From Rhynchopus sp. YZ270_cl-10 (Eukaryota; Euglenozoa; Diplonemea; Diplonemida; Diplonemidae), in contig OZ037928.1 of NCBI GenBank assembly GCA_964035575.1, positions 186,001-250,000 on the forward strand: a stretch of 64,000 nucleotides of DNA, in the 5' to 3' direction. Below the pieces are notes generated by a model. That model was not told the origin of the DNA. It was given only the letters and a program-made list of their open reading frames with translations, and made no database searches. How positions within the stretch are numbered: the stretch's first letter is position 1; every line of letters starts with the position of its first letter. The translations under genes and the position numbers were made by a program. This document shows positions 33,770-44,568 of this stretch, piece after piece.

Positions 33770-34014
33770 CAGTACAGTACAGTACAGTACAGTACAGTAC
33801 AGTACAGTACAGTACAGTACAGTACAGTACAGTACAGTACAGTACAGTACAGTACAGTACAGTACAGTACAGTACAGTACAGTACAGTACAGTACAGTAC
33901 AGTACAGTACAGTACAGTACAGTACAGTACAGTACAGTACAGTACAGTACAGTACAGTACAGTACAGTACAGTACAGTACAGTACAGTACAGTACAGTAC
34001 AGTACAGTACAGTG
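33770..34014. repeat. 5-bp tandem satellite (CAGTA)n, second array
   Basis: About 49 perfect copies of the unit seen at 25967-26154, in the same orientation. Confidence 0.95.
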
Positions 34015-34292
34015 CTGTTTGGCCTGTCGACGTAATAAATACGAAGACAGGGGGGCGGTGCCAACAATTTTCCAATGATGTAACGTTTTATCTGATTGAC
34101 TTATCGTTTGATATACCTTGTGTGTGCTACTTCATGCACACCCAAGCAAGGTATTTTGAACGGTACTTTCAAGCGATGCTTCGTTATGTCATTGGGGTAC
34201 CTGGGTGGTGACACCTGTCAAAAATTTTCACTAGTCATCACCTGCACGCGGGTGTCACAAACACCCAAACTGGGAAAGCCTTCAAGGCGGTA

Positions 34293-34640
34293 ATGGATTA
34301 TATAGAGGAATCCTCCCACGGCTCGACTTTTACACAAGAGCGCTTTTGCACCGCGTACTTCGATCGCGGTGCTTCTCTTAGCGGGTACACGAAGCTGTAC
34401 GAAGTTGTGCACAGGTGGCATCGCATCCTGACCCACTTCGTCGAGAGCATGAACTTCCAGAAGCACATGTCTTCCATTGCCACTCAGAGAACTACGTCGA
34501 GAGTTCCGCAGATTCGAAGAGTGGTGCAAGCAGAAACCAGGTATCTCAGAGATATGCAGCTTCTTGTGGCAGCGGGCATCTTTGGGGGGGACAGCCCCCA
34601 TTTTGCTGTTGAAACAACCAAACTCGCAGTCCATTTTTTT
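34293..34640 (+). pseudogene. Possible decayed coding stretch, plus strand
   Basis: GC content rises here and two plus-strand frames look protein-like: one with GYTKLYEVVHRWHRILTHF (about 34384-34440) and an overlapping one with LRREFRRFEEWCKQKPG (about 34489-34540). A frame change would be needed to connect them, so it is at best a remnant. I recognise no family. Confidence 0.2.
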
Positions 34641-35176
34641 TCACTCACGTATTTTCCCCTCGCCGTTATTTTTTTCGCGCGAAAATGCCTTTTTTGGCAC
34701 ATTTCAACCAATCCAAACCCGTGGTGACCTCTCTCAGTCAAATTTGTGGTCATTTTCTCCTTGTGACAGAATTTCCCCTTGCAGAATACCCTTGCAATTT
34801 GGGCAAGTTGCATTTTGCAACCGAAAATGCAACAGATTCAGGTAGAGGGGTGTTTGAAAAAAAAATGAGCTTAGTGAGGCCGCCAGCGTGCCACCGTGGA
34901 CATGGAGGAGTACGTGATAGAATGTGCGACAGCAAGCAGGAGACTGGGGGGAGTATGTGCGAGTGTCGGAAGCTGTGGACCATGCGTCAACACATGCTCA
35001 CGCACAGAAGCATTCTGATACATGCAATTGGCAGGAGATGCCACCAGGGGTCAGTCGGGTGTAGCCCCGTAATAATACCCTGTAAATAACCCCGTCCCAA
35101 AATCTCTCCGTCCCTCATTCGTGTGGTTTTCCTTCTAGTTTGTTTGGTATGATCTTGATAACAATAAAAATATAAC

Positions 35177-35233
35177 TGGTACTCATGATAACCCCATTTT
35201 GCGTACTTGGTATTTTTTATATCAGGAGCACCA
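35177..35233. mobile_element. 57-bp MITE-like relative of the 13705-13844 element
   Basis: The ends TGGTACTCATGATA and TATCAGGAGCACCA pair with two mismatches. The interior CCCCATTTTGCGTACTTG matches the larger element. It looks like an internally deleted copy. Confidence 0.5.
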
Positions 35234-35964
35234 ATATCAGTGTTTTTCGTTGAACGCAGCCAAATAGGGGTAAAAATCTGTTTGGCGCAAGGTGAAATAG
35301 GATTCAAGGGGAAATACTGTTATACAAGATCTGAACGTTGGCTTTCTTTTTGTCTCGTTTCTTAATACACTACGTGTTAGGAAACAAAAAACATACACCG
35401 TCTAGCAGCTCTCCGTGGTTCCCCCGTGGTTCTCCCGCGGGTTGTCTGTACCCCCTGCATCACACCAGGAATATAATCCCTTATTACGGAGCTTGATCTT
35501 ACCTTACGTTCCCTAAACTTACGAAAAATATAAATGGCGCCGCAGGCGGAAAAAAAATAGGGTACAGTGTTAAAATGCTGGTTTACACCACACAGTCACT
35601 CAACAAACCCTTTTTTGCGGAGCAAAAAAGGAAAATGGCGCCGCAGGCAAAAAAAATTAAGGGGTACGGTACCTCTTCGAGCGCAGCGAGCAGAAAATTT
35701 TTGTTACCACAGGGAAAAAGTCACTTTTTCCCCGCCATTGTTACAACAAAAAAATTTTTTCCTCGGATTTCGATCGGGACCCCCCCCCAACCTTAGGCAG
35801 AAAACCACTTTTTCCCGCCATTGTTACAAAAAAAAAAGTTTTTTTCCGGATTTTGGCCTGACCCACCCCCCCCCCCCCCCCCTTTTTATTGTTACTTTGT
35901 AACAATAAATGGAAAAACGAGCCTTCCCTTTGTCCTTTTTCCCCCCTTTTTCTTTTTCTTTTTC

Positions 35965-37980
35965 TCACAACGCAGCCGTTGTGACCGTGAAGACCTCCCT
36001 CAGAAACGTCGTTGCATACGCAGAGGTTGGGAGGGTAAAGCTACAGCGGATCGCCGTCCTGCTCCCCTCTAGACTTGGTGCCGCGGGCTCCGCGAACCCC
36101 GCAATGGCACGCCCAGGGGTCAACACACATTCCTTCTCAGCATGCACATACTCGAGCTCTTGGAGGTCCCCTTCCTTGTCTTCATAGCGCGTCAGCGACC
36201 AGGTCAGATCTTTTGGTGTGTGCACAACCTGACGGTAGTCCCCCCAGGTGTGGTACTCTTTCGGCTCAAAGTTGCGTTGCGACTCCTGAGCGAAGTCTTC
36301 GCCGCCAAGCAGCTCCATCGCATTGAATTTCTTGAGAACCGTTTCATAGGCCTCCCGGTCCACCCCCTTCACCGCCGGGAACATCAAATTCACGTCGCAC
36401 CCCGGAAGCGGGAGGACAATGTCACGCAACGTAAACTTCTCCGATTCCGCCTCTTCCGCTGTAACGTGGCGGGTTTGTTGGAGTTTTGCGTGCGGATTTT
36501 GCGTTTCGCAGACCACCAAATCACCTGGCAGCACTTTGTGCGGGAGTGTGGTCAAACGTATCGACGCCATTTCATTCCACACACGGCTTTGCAGTGCGTG
36601 GAAATAGAGAGAACGGCTGTTTCTTGGATAACACGATTCGAAGAGTCGACGGACATCAATCTGTTGATACCCTCCGAGCCGCGCAAGGCGCTCCAAAAAC
36701 TGCCGTTCTGCGCCACAATAATAGGGGGTAAGCTTAAACGCCTCCTCCGGCTTCGCCGTCCACATCCCCGCTGCCTCTTGAAACTCCTTCACAATCTCTG
36801 CTTTGGTGTTCAACAAAATGCTCATCGCCTCAACATAGTCGCCCTTCAGCATTTCCTGCGCTACCTTAAAGGTCGGAATCGAAGTAGACCCAAAACGCTG
36901 CAAACCATAGTAATTAATGAAACCGTTTGTTTTGACATTTTCGAGTGTCGTGTTGACGGACGCAGAAAAGGCGGCAAAATCATCGACAGTTGCAGAGGAG
37001 GTCGCGGATGGGGGAGGCATGCAGTCGCGGAGAACAATACTGAAACGGTTCCCAGCGTGCATGCCCAACCGGAGGTGCTCCTCACCATAGCAGAAATCAC
37101 CGACTTTACAGATGCCACGCCCAAAATGACCTTTGTTCAGATCCGGGAGGGGAAGTGGGCTGTCAAGCTGAACCGACATACGTTGGGCGGTCACAGCACG
37201 TTTATCTTTGGTCCCAGAATATCCTATCGCGCCGATATGCACGCCAAGCTTGTTTGCCAGCATCCTGACCAACGCAGAGGTCTCAAGGTTCTCCTTGTAT
37301 AAGGTGAAGTGGTAGCGTTTTGATTGCTTTTCTCTGGTGCGCGCCCTGGGCCTGCGGGTCTGCGGCTTCGGCCCCGATGAGTTCGCCACAGTAATAAAAC
37401 CGTCGCCGTTCGTACCAGACTCCAATCCTGGGAAGAAATTCCGGATGATCCCGTGCACCTTCCCTCTCCTCTGCTTCTCGAGAGGAGTCGCTGTCAGCAC
37501 GACGCTGGACCCTTCAGGGAACGTCCCCGCCTCTGACACCGCCCCACGAAATGCATCGAGGTGAACATCAGCGGTTTCCGTTTCTTTTACGAAGGCCTCT
37601 AGAGCGGCAAGACCTCCGGGGACATCAGGGGTAGTAGGCGCAGCCGGTTTTGGCGCAAAATCTGCAAGAATATCAGACGGAAGCTCCAAAGAAGCGAGCC
37701 TCGCCACCTCACCACTTCGCGCAACTTCGCGCACAACAAAGTCGGTATAGCGCCCCTTCAATGTACATCCCGGTCGAAAGCTCTCTGGAGCAATGCGTGC
37801 ACTGATCGCCACCTCTTCCTCTCTCACAGATGCGGGGCGTGTGTACGCTGCCACGTTTGTGCCATTCTCATCAGAAGGGGGGTTCTCCTTGGGCGCGCTT
37901 TCTATGGGTATAGCCTCGCCGTCTGCGCCGCGAAGTCTTTTGTTTGCTTCTTCAGCCTCGGGGCTGGCACTGCGCTTCAT
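35965..37980 (-). CDS. TruD/Pus7-family tRNA pseudouridine synthase
   Basis: Predicted 671-residue enzyme that isomerises uridine to pseudouridine in RNA. The eukaryotic Pus7 branch modifies U13 of tRNAs, U35 of pre-tRNA-Tyr and some mRNAs. The catalytic motif is GYSGTKDKRAVTAQ with the nucleophile Asp at about residue 259. Other family motifs are AGNRFSIVLRDC (about 310), NYYGLQRFG (about 356-364), LPLPGCDV, and the C-terminal LPTSAYATTFLREV. The first 50 residues are charged and include KRLRG, a possible nuclear signal. Length fits Pus7 (600-700). A pyrimidine-rich tract ending CCCCATCAG lies 20 nt upstream of the chosen ATG; the frame is open further up but that part is not protein-like. 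No intron is seen. Confidence 0.92.
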   Translation of the reverse strand: MKRSASPEAEEANKRLRGADGEAIPIESAPKENPPSDENGTNVAAYTRPASVREEEVAISARIAPESFRPGCTLKGRYTDFVVREVARSGEVARLASLELPSDILADFAPKPAAPTTPDVPGGLAALEAFVKETETADVHLDAFRGAVSEAGTFPEGSSVVLTATPLEKQRRGKVHGIIRNFFPGLESGTNGDGFITVANSSGPKPQTRRPRARTREKQSKRYHFTLYKENLETSALVRMLANKLGVHIGAIGYSGTKDKRAVTAQRMSVQLDSPLPLPDLNKGHFGRGICKVGDFCYGEEHLRLGMHAGNRFSIVLRDCMPPPSATSSATVDDFAAFSASVNTTLENVKTNGFINYYGLQRFGSTSIPTFKVAQEMLKGDYVEAMSILLNTKAEIVKEFQEAAGMWTAKPEEAFKLTPYYCGAERQFLERLARLGGYQQIDVRRLFESCYPRNSRSLYFHALQSRVWNEMASIRLTTLPHKVLPGDLVVCETQNPHAKLQQTRHVTAEEAESEKFTLRDIVLPLPGCDVNLMFPAVKGVDREAYETVLKKFNAMELLGGEDFAQESQRNFEPKEYHTWGDYRQVVHTPKDLTWSLTRYEDKEGDLQELEYVHAEKECVLTPGRAIAGFAEPAAPSLEGSRTAIRCSFTLPTSAYATTFLREVFTVTTAAL

Positions 37981-38327
37981 GGTTGAGGTGTGTGGGTCTG
38001 ATGGGGAAGTGTTGTATGTGTGAAGAGGGGGGCGGTAGTAATGGTGACTGGGGTGACAGTATTGCGATGGGAAGCCCATTGGAAGACGCAAAAATAATAC
38101 ATCACAATACACATCGAAGGGGATTGAATATGGGGAACCAGAGAGGTTCGATGTGTCTTGTATAGTGGGTGGAGGGCAAGTAGATAGAAAAAGCAAAAGG
38201 GAGGATCTGAAAGTTTGTTTGTTTTTGTTTTACTCTTTTTGTTTTGTATTGTATTCCACCGTAGTACTTTGTAAGTTAAGAAGCAGGGGAAAAGCAAGCA
38301 GAAAAGCAAAAGGGTGGGATGGGGTTT

Positions 38328-38653
38328 CATGGTTGTACAAAGTACTCGAAGAGTATCGAGTACTCGAAAACGAGAAAAAAAGGCCACTCGACACTCGAGT
38401 ACACCCATATTTTTCTTCTCTTCAATTTACTCGTTCTGGCACTCGAGTACTCGAACGAGTGGAAAAAAGTCTCGAGTACTCGGCCGAGTACTGTTTTTTT
38501 CCCCACTTTTTTCCACTCGTTCGAGTACTCGAGTGCCAGAACGAGTAAATTGAAGAGAAAAATAAATGGGTCGGGCGAGTACTCGAGTGTCTAGTGGCCT
38601 CTTTTTCTCGTTTTCGAGTACTCGATACTCTTCGAGTACTTTGTACAACCATG
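38328..38653. mobile_element. 326-bp foldback element, near-complete palindrome
   Basis: The element starts CATGGTTGTACAAAGTACTC and ends with its inverted copy GTACAACCATG. The arms match almost throughout, around a perfect central palindrome AGTACTCGGCCGAGTACT (about 38475-38492). CGAGTACTCG-type palindromes recur inside each arm. The flanks GGGTTT on both sides suggest a 6-bp target duplication. A related upstream flank of an NTPase gene at about 42225-42270 reads through the same junction without the insert. It has no coding capacity. Confidence 0.8.
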
Positions 38654-38935
38654 GGGTTTGTTGTTTCCCGTACAAACGGTGTATTGTGTACATCAGGGGG
38701 AATTTGGAGTAGGTATAAAAAAACAAACAAAAGAGCAACGAAGTTGACAGATGTGTGGTTTCACACACATAGACACGCCGAAAAAAAGTAGCCCGCGCAC
38801 AACACAAAGTGAGGTTAGGGGACGCTTTTGTTGTGTGGACGATCACGCAACACCGAAGCACCCACCTTAGTGGCTACTCAGATCTCTGTGATGTCTTGCG
38901 AAAAGTGGTGTCGTTATTTTACCCGGAACACCCAA

Positions 38936-39060
38936 AATAAAAATAATCCCACAAAGCTCCCTTACCCTCCAGACAGGCTCCATGCCAGAGAGCACCGAAT
39001 AAGTAACTTGTCTTGTTCAGACAGTTCACAACACGCTCGCGTTAGTTCGCTCGCACCCTT
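38936..39060. repeat. Dispersed 'AAAGCTCCCTTACCCTCC' block
   Basis: A block around AAAGCTCCCTTACCCTCC ... GCATGGAGCCTG (complement) occurs here and at about 39300-39430, 44010-44110 and 54165-54260. It lies between NTPase genes or remnants and seems to travel with array spacers. Confidence 0.6.
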
Positions 39061-39157
39061 CAGCACAGAAACAAATTTACAAAATAAACAAAAACAACAA
39101 AAATGCAAAAAATGTCAAAAAGAACCACAAACTACTTACTTCACACCAATCATTCAA

Positions 39158-39230
39158 GCATAGTTGGCGTTGATCCCGAACTTCTCCTTCACTTCTTGGA
39201 TCTTTTGCTCCGCGTTCATCCTTTTCAACA
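39158..39230 (-). pseudogene. 3'-terminal remnant of a P-loop NTPase paralogue
   Basis: Only the last codons remain, encoding a version of the family tail (IQEVKEKFGINANYA then stop). The sequence upstream is a spacer repeat. It marks the left end of the NTPase array. Confidence 0.6.
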
Positions 39231-39508
39231 CTTTCGACACACTTTACCTATCCATTTACAATTTTCCTTAACTCTCTTCCCGCACCGTGTCGTGTGGTCG
39301 TGCAGGCAAGAAAAAGATCCCCACAAAGCTCCCTTACCCTCCAGACAGGCTCCATGCCAGAGAGCACCGAATAATGTTTTTTACTTGTCTTGTTCACACA
39401 GTTCACACGCCGCTTTAGTTCTTTTCGCTCCCACCCTCACAAAAACAACAAAATATCGCAAAAAATACAAAGAACTACAACACTAACTTACTTCACACGC
39501 TCACTCTT

Positions 39509-40130
39509 TCAAGCAGCATTGGCGTTGATCCCGAACTTCTCCTTCACTTCTTTGATCTTGTCCTCCACGTTCGGCTCATTTGGCCCCTTCACACCATGCA
39601 GGTACAGTGCGTGATGATAGTGGTGGATCCTCACGTTGTCCGCACCCACTCTGCGGAGCAGTGTCGAGCTTGAGTCACGTTCCATCAGCGCCTTGATTCG
39701 GCTGCGCTCGTTTGTGTCCTTCCCAGACATGGGCACACCGCCTTTCCCTGCAATGGCAATGTCACGCAGCAGCTCCACGTCCTTTGCATCTGCCCCCCAA
39801 AAGTAGCGACAATCGTAATCAAACATTTCGGCAATACCTGTGCAGTAGATAGGTCTCGTGTCACTAAATGCACAACAACTACATACTTTGCTTCAACTTA
39901 CCCAGGAGCTGCTCCTGCGCTTCAGGGGTTTTACCCCACGCTGTGATGTCATGTGTGGATAAGAAGACAAAGGATACAAACTTAGTGCATACAATACAAT
40001 ATTTTGTGTTGGAAAAGACAAGAAGGAAGTAGTCGGTCATACAATTTTGAGCAAGGTTTTTAGTAACAGGTTTTTGTGCATACATATCAAGTCCTATCCA
40101 TCATCTAAGTAACCCACAGTCCATGCCCGC
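39509..40130 (-). pseudogene. 5'-truncated P-loop NTPase paralogue
   Basis: Exon 3 (39509-39837) and exon 2 (39887-39940) are intact, with GTATG donor and CACAG acceptor, and end in the GINANAA tail shared with the gene at 42300-43827. Of exon 1 only a decayed 3' scrap remains (about 40083-40130). It is then cut off abruptly at the 3' flank of the next gene. The P-loop and membrane segment are missing, so no NTPase can be made. Confidence 0.7.
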
Positions 40131-40251
40131 CTTCGTATGTGTTCCCACCCTCCCTGTCCCCTCTTCACAGCCCGGAAAGACAAATAAACGAAACGAAACA
40201 ATAATGGGTGGAAAGAAAGAACAAAAGTGCGTTGACGCGTCACCCTATCTT

Positions 40252-41913
40252 TTAGGCAGAGTTGACTTTTGCATTCATCCCGAACTTCTCCTTCACTTCT
40301 TTGATCTTGTCCTCCACGTTCGGTTCATGTGGACCCTTCACGCCGTGCAGGTACAGTGCGTGGGAGTAGTGGTGCATTCTAAAGTATGATGGCCCCTTTC
40401 TGCGGATCAGTGTCGCCTCTGAGTCACGCTTACTGAGTTCGTCAATGGCGTCGAAATTGACACTGCGGAGTACTCCCTCTCCTCCAGCCTGTGCTAAAAC
40501 CTTGAGAAACTGCAGTCGCGGCTCTTCGTCCATATTTTTGCATGCGTCTGTATACTTGTCATCAATCTCTGTGTGGGAGGTGTGTCTTGTGGTTAATCAA
40601 ACATCGTTTGAACACAAACCACTTCACAAGGAAGTAGCCACAGTGTTTCTTCGCAGGATCCACAATGTAAAAGGTAAGGAGAGATAACAACTAAGGACGT
40701 GGCAGGATCACTTTTCTTTTTGTGGTCAATAAAGGACAACATACTCGCCTTCAGCTTGTTCAGGATCTTCTCCCTGGTGTCAGCAGTATCAGTATCGGCA
40801 GCAGACTCAACTGTTATGAAAAAGGTGTGGTTACGACACAACGTCGGCAAATGAGGGGTGGTTCATAAGCATTGTGCAAAGGCAACAAAGAGTGTGCATA
40901 CTCGCAGGCTGTGCTTCTGTGGCTAAGTCTGTTAAGGTCTTTGTGTGCCCTCCTAACCAGTCGTGATAGTACTTCAGGTACTCGTCCACAAGCTTCTGTT
41001 CATCTTTCGAAACCTTCAGCACCTGTTTCCCGATCTCGAGGAACTCGTCCTCTGTCATTGCACTCACTTCGAAAGGCGTTTGGTCAGAAGGGCGGAGCCT
41101 TTTGATGTCGTCGGACATCGCTGTGTGGGAGAGTTCGACGATGGTCTTGCAACTGTGCGTCTTGGATGAAAGCATCGTTGCCTTTGAACCCAAAGCACCG
41201 GCAAAGTCCATCATGGTGTCGTAATCAAGATCCTTCTTGCTCTCCAGGTTGATGTAGATGATCAGCGGGTGTGCATCCTTTCCCTTGGCCTTCTCCCGGA
41301 CATCGTTCGCATGTTTCACGAAGTCGACAAAACGAGGGAGAGCTTTGGGGTGCTTTGCACAGGTGCCGAATGTTCCTAACACCTCCTCTTCAAGCTGTAC
41401 GATGAAAGGTTTGTCCTCGCGACGCTTTATCATATCCTCCGCACTCAGTGACACTTCGAGAACACCTTCCTTGTACTCCTTTTGCAGTAAAGTCTGCATC
41501 AGTGTAGTTCTGCCTGAACCACTTTCACCCACCAACATAAAGAATCCATGTGTCTTACCGTTGATGTTGTCACGCAGTTTCTTCCTCAGGTCCGCATCTT
41601 GATGTCTGGGAATGTACGTCCTGACCTCAGCATCGTCCTTGGTACCTGCTTCCTTGCCGAAGATGATGGGGTTGTACGGTGCTGTCACAATTGTCTTCAG
41701 CATTCCGTCGAGCTCGCATTGGGTCCCTGGGCCGTAGTTTCGTAGCCAGTTTGCTTTGTACTCCAGCCATGCAATTACGAGAGAGCTGGTAAATACCCCG
41801 GGTGCTGCAGTGACTGCCAGCCTCTTGACCCACGACTTCCATCCCGCCTTCTCTGGCTGTGCTTTTGTGCTGCACATTCGGAAAGCCTTCCATCCTTTGC
41901 TGTATTTTGCCAT
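40252..41913 (-). CDS. Three-exon membrane-anchored P-loop NTPase, family copy 1
   Basis: Predicted 464-residue protein from exons 40902-41913, 40745-40810 and 40252-40568. Introns of 91 and 176 bp have GTATGC/GTATGT donors and ACAG acceptors, and join in frame. The N-terminus is basic with no acidic residue until about 21 and is followed by one hydrophobic segment (about 32-50). This could be a mitochondrial or other membrane anchor. The Walker A-like motif GESGSGRTT (129-137) has Arg where Lys is usual. The likely Walker B strand is HPLIIYINLE (215-224). The C-terminal part ends with YLHGVKGPHEPNVEDKIKEV and the NAKVNSA tail. General resemblance is to AAA/STAND-like ATPases and the P-loop part of RHS-type protist multigene proteins; the exact family is not recognised. 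Expression, activity and role are unknown. Confidence 0.75.
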
Positions 41914-42299
41914 GGTGTAACGGTGTAATTCGCTGTTGGTGTGTTGCTGTGCAAGTGTGGGGTTGGTGATGATTGTGCAAGAGAATAGAGAGAAGTGGGG
42001 GAGTTCCATCGCATCCACATTGTGGCTCCACGGTGATGTGGTGTGTGAAATAGTCGGGGATTTATTGGTTAATTTTTGGTTGGGTTTCGCACTTTGATCG
42101 AAAGTTTGTTTGTTTTTGTTTTTGTTTTTTTGTTGCTCTGTTTGGCCTGTCTTTTTTTGTATTGTATTACACTGTAGTACTTTGTAAGTAAAGAGAAGGG
42201 AAAAAGCAAGCAGAAAAGCAAAAGGATAGGATGGGGTTCGGTGTTTCCCGTACAAACGGTGTATGGTGTACAACTAACTTACTTCACACGCTCACTCTT

Positions 42300-43827
42300 T
42301 CAAGCAGCATTGGCGTTGATCCCAAACTTCTCCTTCACTTCTTTGATCTTGTCCTCCACATTCGGCTCATTTGGCCCCTTCACACCATGCAGGTACAGTG
42401 CGTGATGATAGTGGTGGATCCTCACGTTGTCCGCACCCACTCTGCGGAGCAGTGTCGATTTTGAGTCACGTTCCATCAGCGCCTTGATTCGGCTGCGCTC
42501 GTTTGTGTCCTTCCCAGACATGGGCACACCGCCTTTCCCTGCAATGGCAATGTCACGCAGGAGCTGCATTTCCTCTGCATCTGCGTCACGTATGACGAAA
42601 CAATCTGTAGCAAAGCTTTTCGCAATATCTGTGCAGTAGATAGGTCTCGTGTCACTAAATGCACAACAACTACATACCTTGCTTCAACTTACCCAGGAGC
42701 TGCTCCTGCGCTTCAGGGGTTTTACCCCACGCTGTGATGTCATGTGTGGATAAGAAGACAAAGGATGCAAACTTAGTGCATACAATACATTATTTTGTGT
42801 TGGAAAAGACAAGAAGGAAGTAGTCGGTCATACAATTTTGAGCCAGGTTTTTAGTAACAGGTTTTTGCATACATGCCAAATACTGTCCATCATCTAAGTG
42901 ACCCACAGTCCATGCCTGACCCCCGAACCAGTCATGATAGCAATACAGGAACGGGTCCGCAATGGCATAAAAAGGCTGGAGCTCCCGCAGGCACGTCCTC
43001 CTAATCTTCACGAACTCGTCCTCTCTCATTGCATCCATCTGGAAAGACCGCACCTCACCACGGCGGTCTTCCAGCACATCTGAGACTGCTGTTCTGGAGA
43101 ATTCAACAATAGCCTTGCAACCGCTTGATGTAATGTCGTGCGCCACTCCACCGACACCCTGAGCAAGTTCCACCATCGCTTTGTGGTCGAGGGGTGAGTG
43201 GCCACTCTCCATGATGAGCGGGTGTGCGTCCTTCCCCTTGGCCTGCTTCCGCACCTCGTTCGCGTGGGTCATGAACTCCACAAAGTTGCTGTGAGCTTTG
43301 GGGTGCCTGCGAGAATTAAAGCGCTGCAGCACATCTGCTTCAACCATCTTCCTTAGTCCGTCATCTCCGCGTGCGTCTCTCAGCCAGTCAGGAAAGAGCA
43401 CCACACGAAGCACACCATCCTTGTACTCCCTTCTGAGCAGGTCTTGCATGGCTTCCGTTTTTCCGACCTTGTTCTCGCCCGTCAACATGAAGAACAAGCC
43501 TTCTGTGGCGAAGGTGCTGTGGAGAGCCTCCTGCAGGTCGCCATCTTGCTTTCTTCCAATGTACGTGTCACACTGGGTGTGCGGGATGTACGGTGCTGTC
43601 ACAACCTCCTTCAGCCTCCTGTCGACATCGTACTGTGTGTCCGGGCCATAGTCTGCATGGCAATCACTTCTGAAACAACAATAATACACAGCACTAACGC
43701 CCACTCCACACAGCAACACCCTAGCAGAAACATTTGCTACACGCTTCGTCAATGGCAGCCAGCGCTGCTCTGTGGTCTTCGTGCCGTGCATGCGGAGTGC
43801 CTTCCACAAGGTGTTGTGTTTTGCCAT
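42300..43827 (-). CDS. Three-exon P-loop NTPase, divergent copy with canonical Walker A
   Basis: Predicted 445-residue paralogue from exons 42873-43827, 42678-42731 and 42300-42628 (introns 141 and 48 bp, GTATG...CACAG). It starts MAKHNTLWKALRMHGTK and has a hydrophobic segment around residues 35-52. Unlike most other copies its Walker A is GENKVGKT, with the usual Lys. The segment around the Walker B position is changed to HPLIMESGHSPLDH, so metal-site residues may differ. The CYHDWFGG block near the end of exon 1 corresponds to YYHDWLGG in its relatives. Exon 3 is of a second type (DIAIAGKGGVPMSGKDTNE) ending GINANAA, shared with the truncated copy at 39509. It is the most divergent complete member and could be the less conversion-affected type. 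Confidence 0.72.
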
Positions 43828-44081
43828 TTGTGTTATGTCCCAGTTGCTGTGTGGCTTGTAAGGATTTTGCAAGAGAATAGGAAAAACACTTCTGTCACGT
43901 CACACTATGTTACTTCCTATTTTCCATCACTTTCAACACTTTCGACACACTTTACCTATCCATTTACAACTTTCCTTAACTACCTTGGATTGTTCCCTTT
44001 GTGTGTGCAATAAAAAGATTCCCACAAAGCTCCCTTACCCTCCAGACAGGCTCCATGCCAGAGAGCACTGAATAATGTTTA

Positions 44082-44461
44082 TTACTTGTCTTGTTCACAC
44101 AGTTCACAACACGCCCGCTTTAAGCTTTCGAAATCTGCTGCAACAATGAACGGTTTCATGTCCACATTTTCCATTTTCCTGTCGGAGAGTGCAATGCAAG
44201 GGAGACTGCGACATCTGTGTCGTATGTACTGGCTTCTGGTTGCATGTCTCCAGATGAGCTTCAATCTCTTTCTTGCATCCACCGTTCATATCTTACAAAT
44301 CTCACCATTACTAGCACACTCAAACAAAATGTGCGTCCTTTTCCATTACAAGCCCTTTTATGCACCCCAACTCGCTCCACACTTCCTTTTACTGTTGCAC
44401 TTCCCCCACCCCCATGTCTTATCATACATGCAACACCGTTTGTTTTTGTATGTGTTCCCAC
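44082..44461 (-). repeat. Conserved 3'-flanking block of NTPase genes
   Basis: Downstream of most NTPase genes lies a shared block with an open stretch encoding RHGGGG...VKGSVERVGVHKRAC and then a KKEIEAHLETCN-like stretch. The C/H spacing is reminiscent of a zinc finger, but there is no consistent ATG and copies differ in frame. It is probably 3' UTR or an old gene fragment. Other copies: 46627-46929, 48924-49181, 51425-51712, 54238-54617. Confidence 0.45.
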
Positions 44462-44568
44462 CCTCCCTGTCCCTCTTCACAGCCCGGAAAGACAAATAAT
44501 CGAAACGAAACGAAACAATAATGGGTGGAAAGAAAGAACAAAAGTGCGTTGACGCGTCACCCTATCTT

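Larger units (their letters stand above)
33504..35928. repeat. 2.4-kb segment bounded by 45-bp inverted repeats
   Basis: The sequence at 33504-33548 (starting GGGAAGGCTCGTTTTTCC, ending GTTACAAAGTAACAATAAAA) reappears inverted at 35884-35928 with one mismatch. Both copies are followed inward by ACCACTTTTTC-like sequence and C/G runs. The interior includes the second CAGTA array. It could be the remains of a mobile element or a fold-back duplication; no transposase is seen. Confidence 0.55.

Noticed and set aside
33330-34211. Long frames across the second CAGTA array
   Set aside because: A 15-bp period of the 5-bp repeat keeps all frames open; no protein-like sequence lies outside the array.
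36142-37302. 386-codon plus-strand frame
   Set aside because: It is the antisense shadow of the TruD/Pus7 gene, which carries all family motifs on the minus strand.
38328-38653. Rho-independent terminator
   Set aside because: The palindrome is far too long, lies in a eukaryotic spacer and shows target-duplication and empty-site evidence of an insertion.
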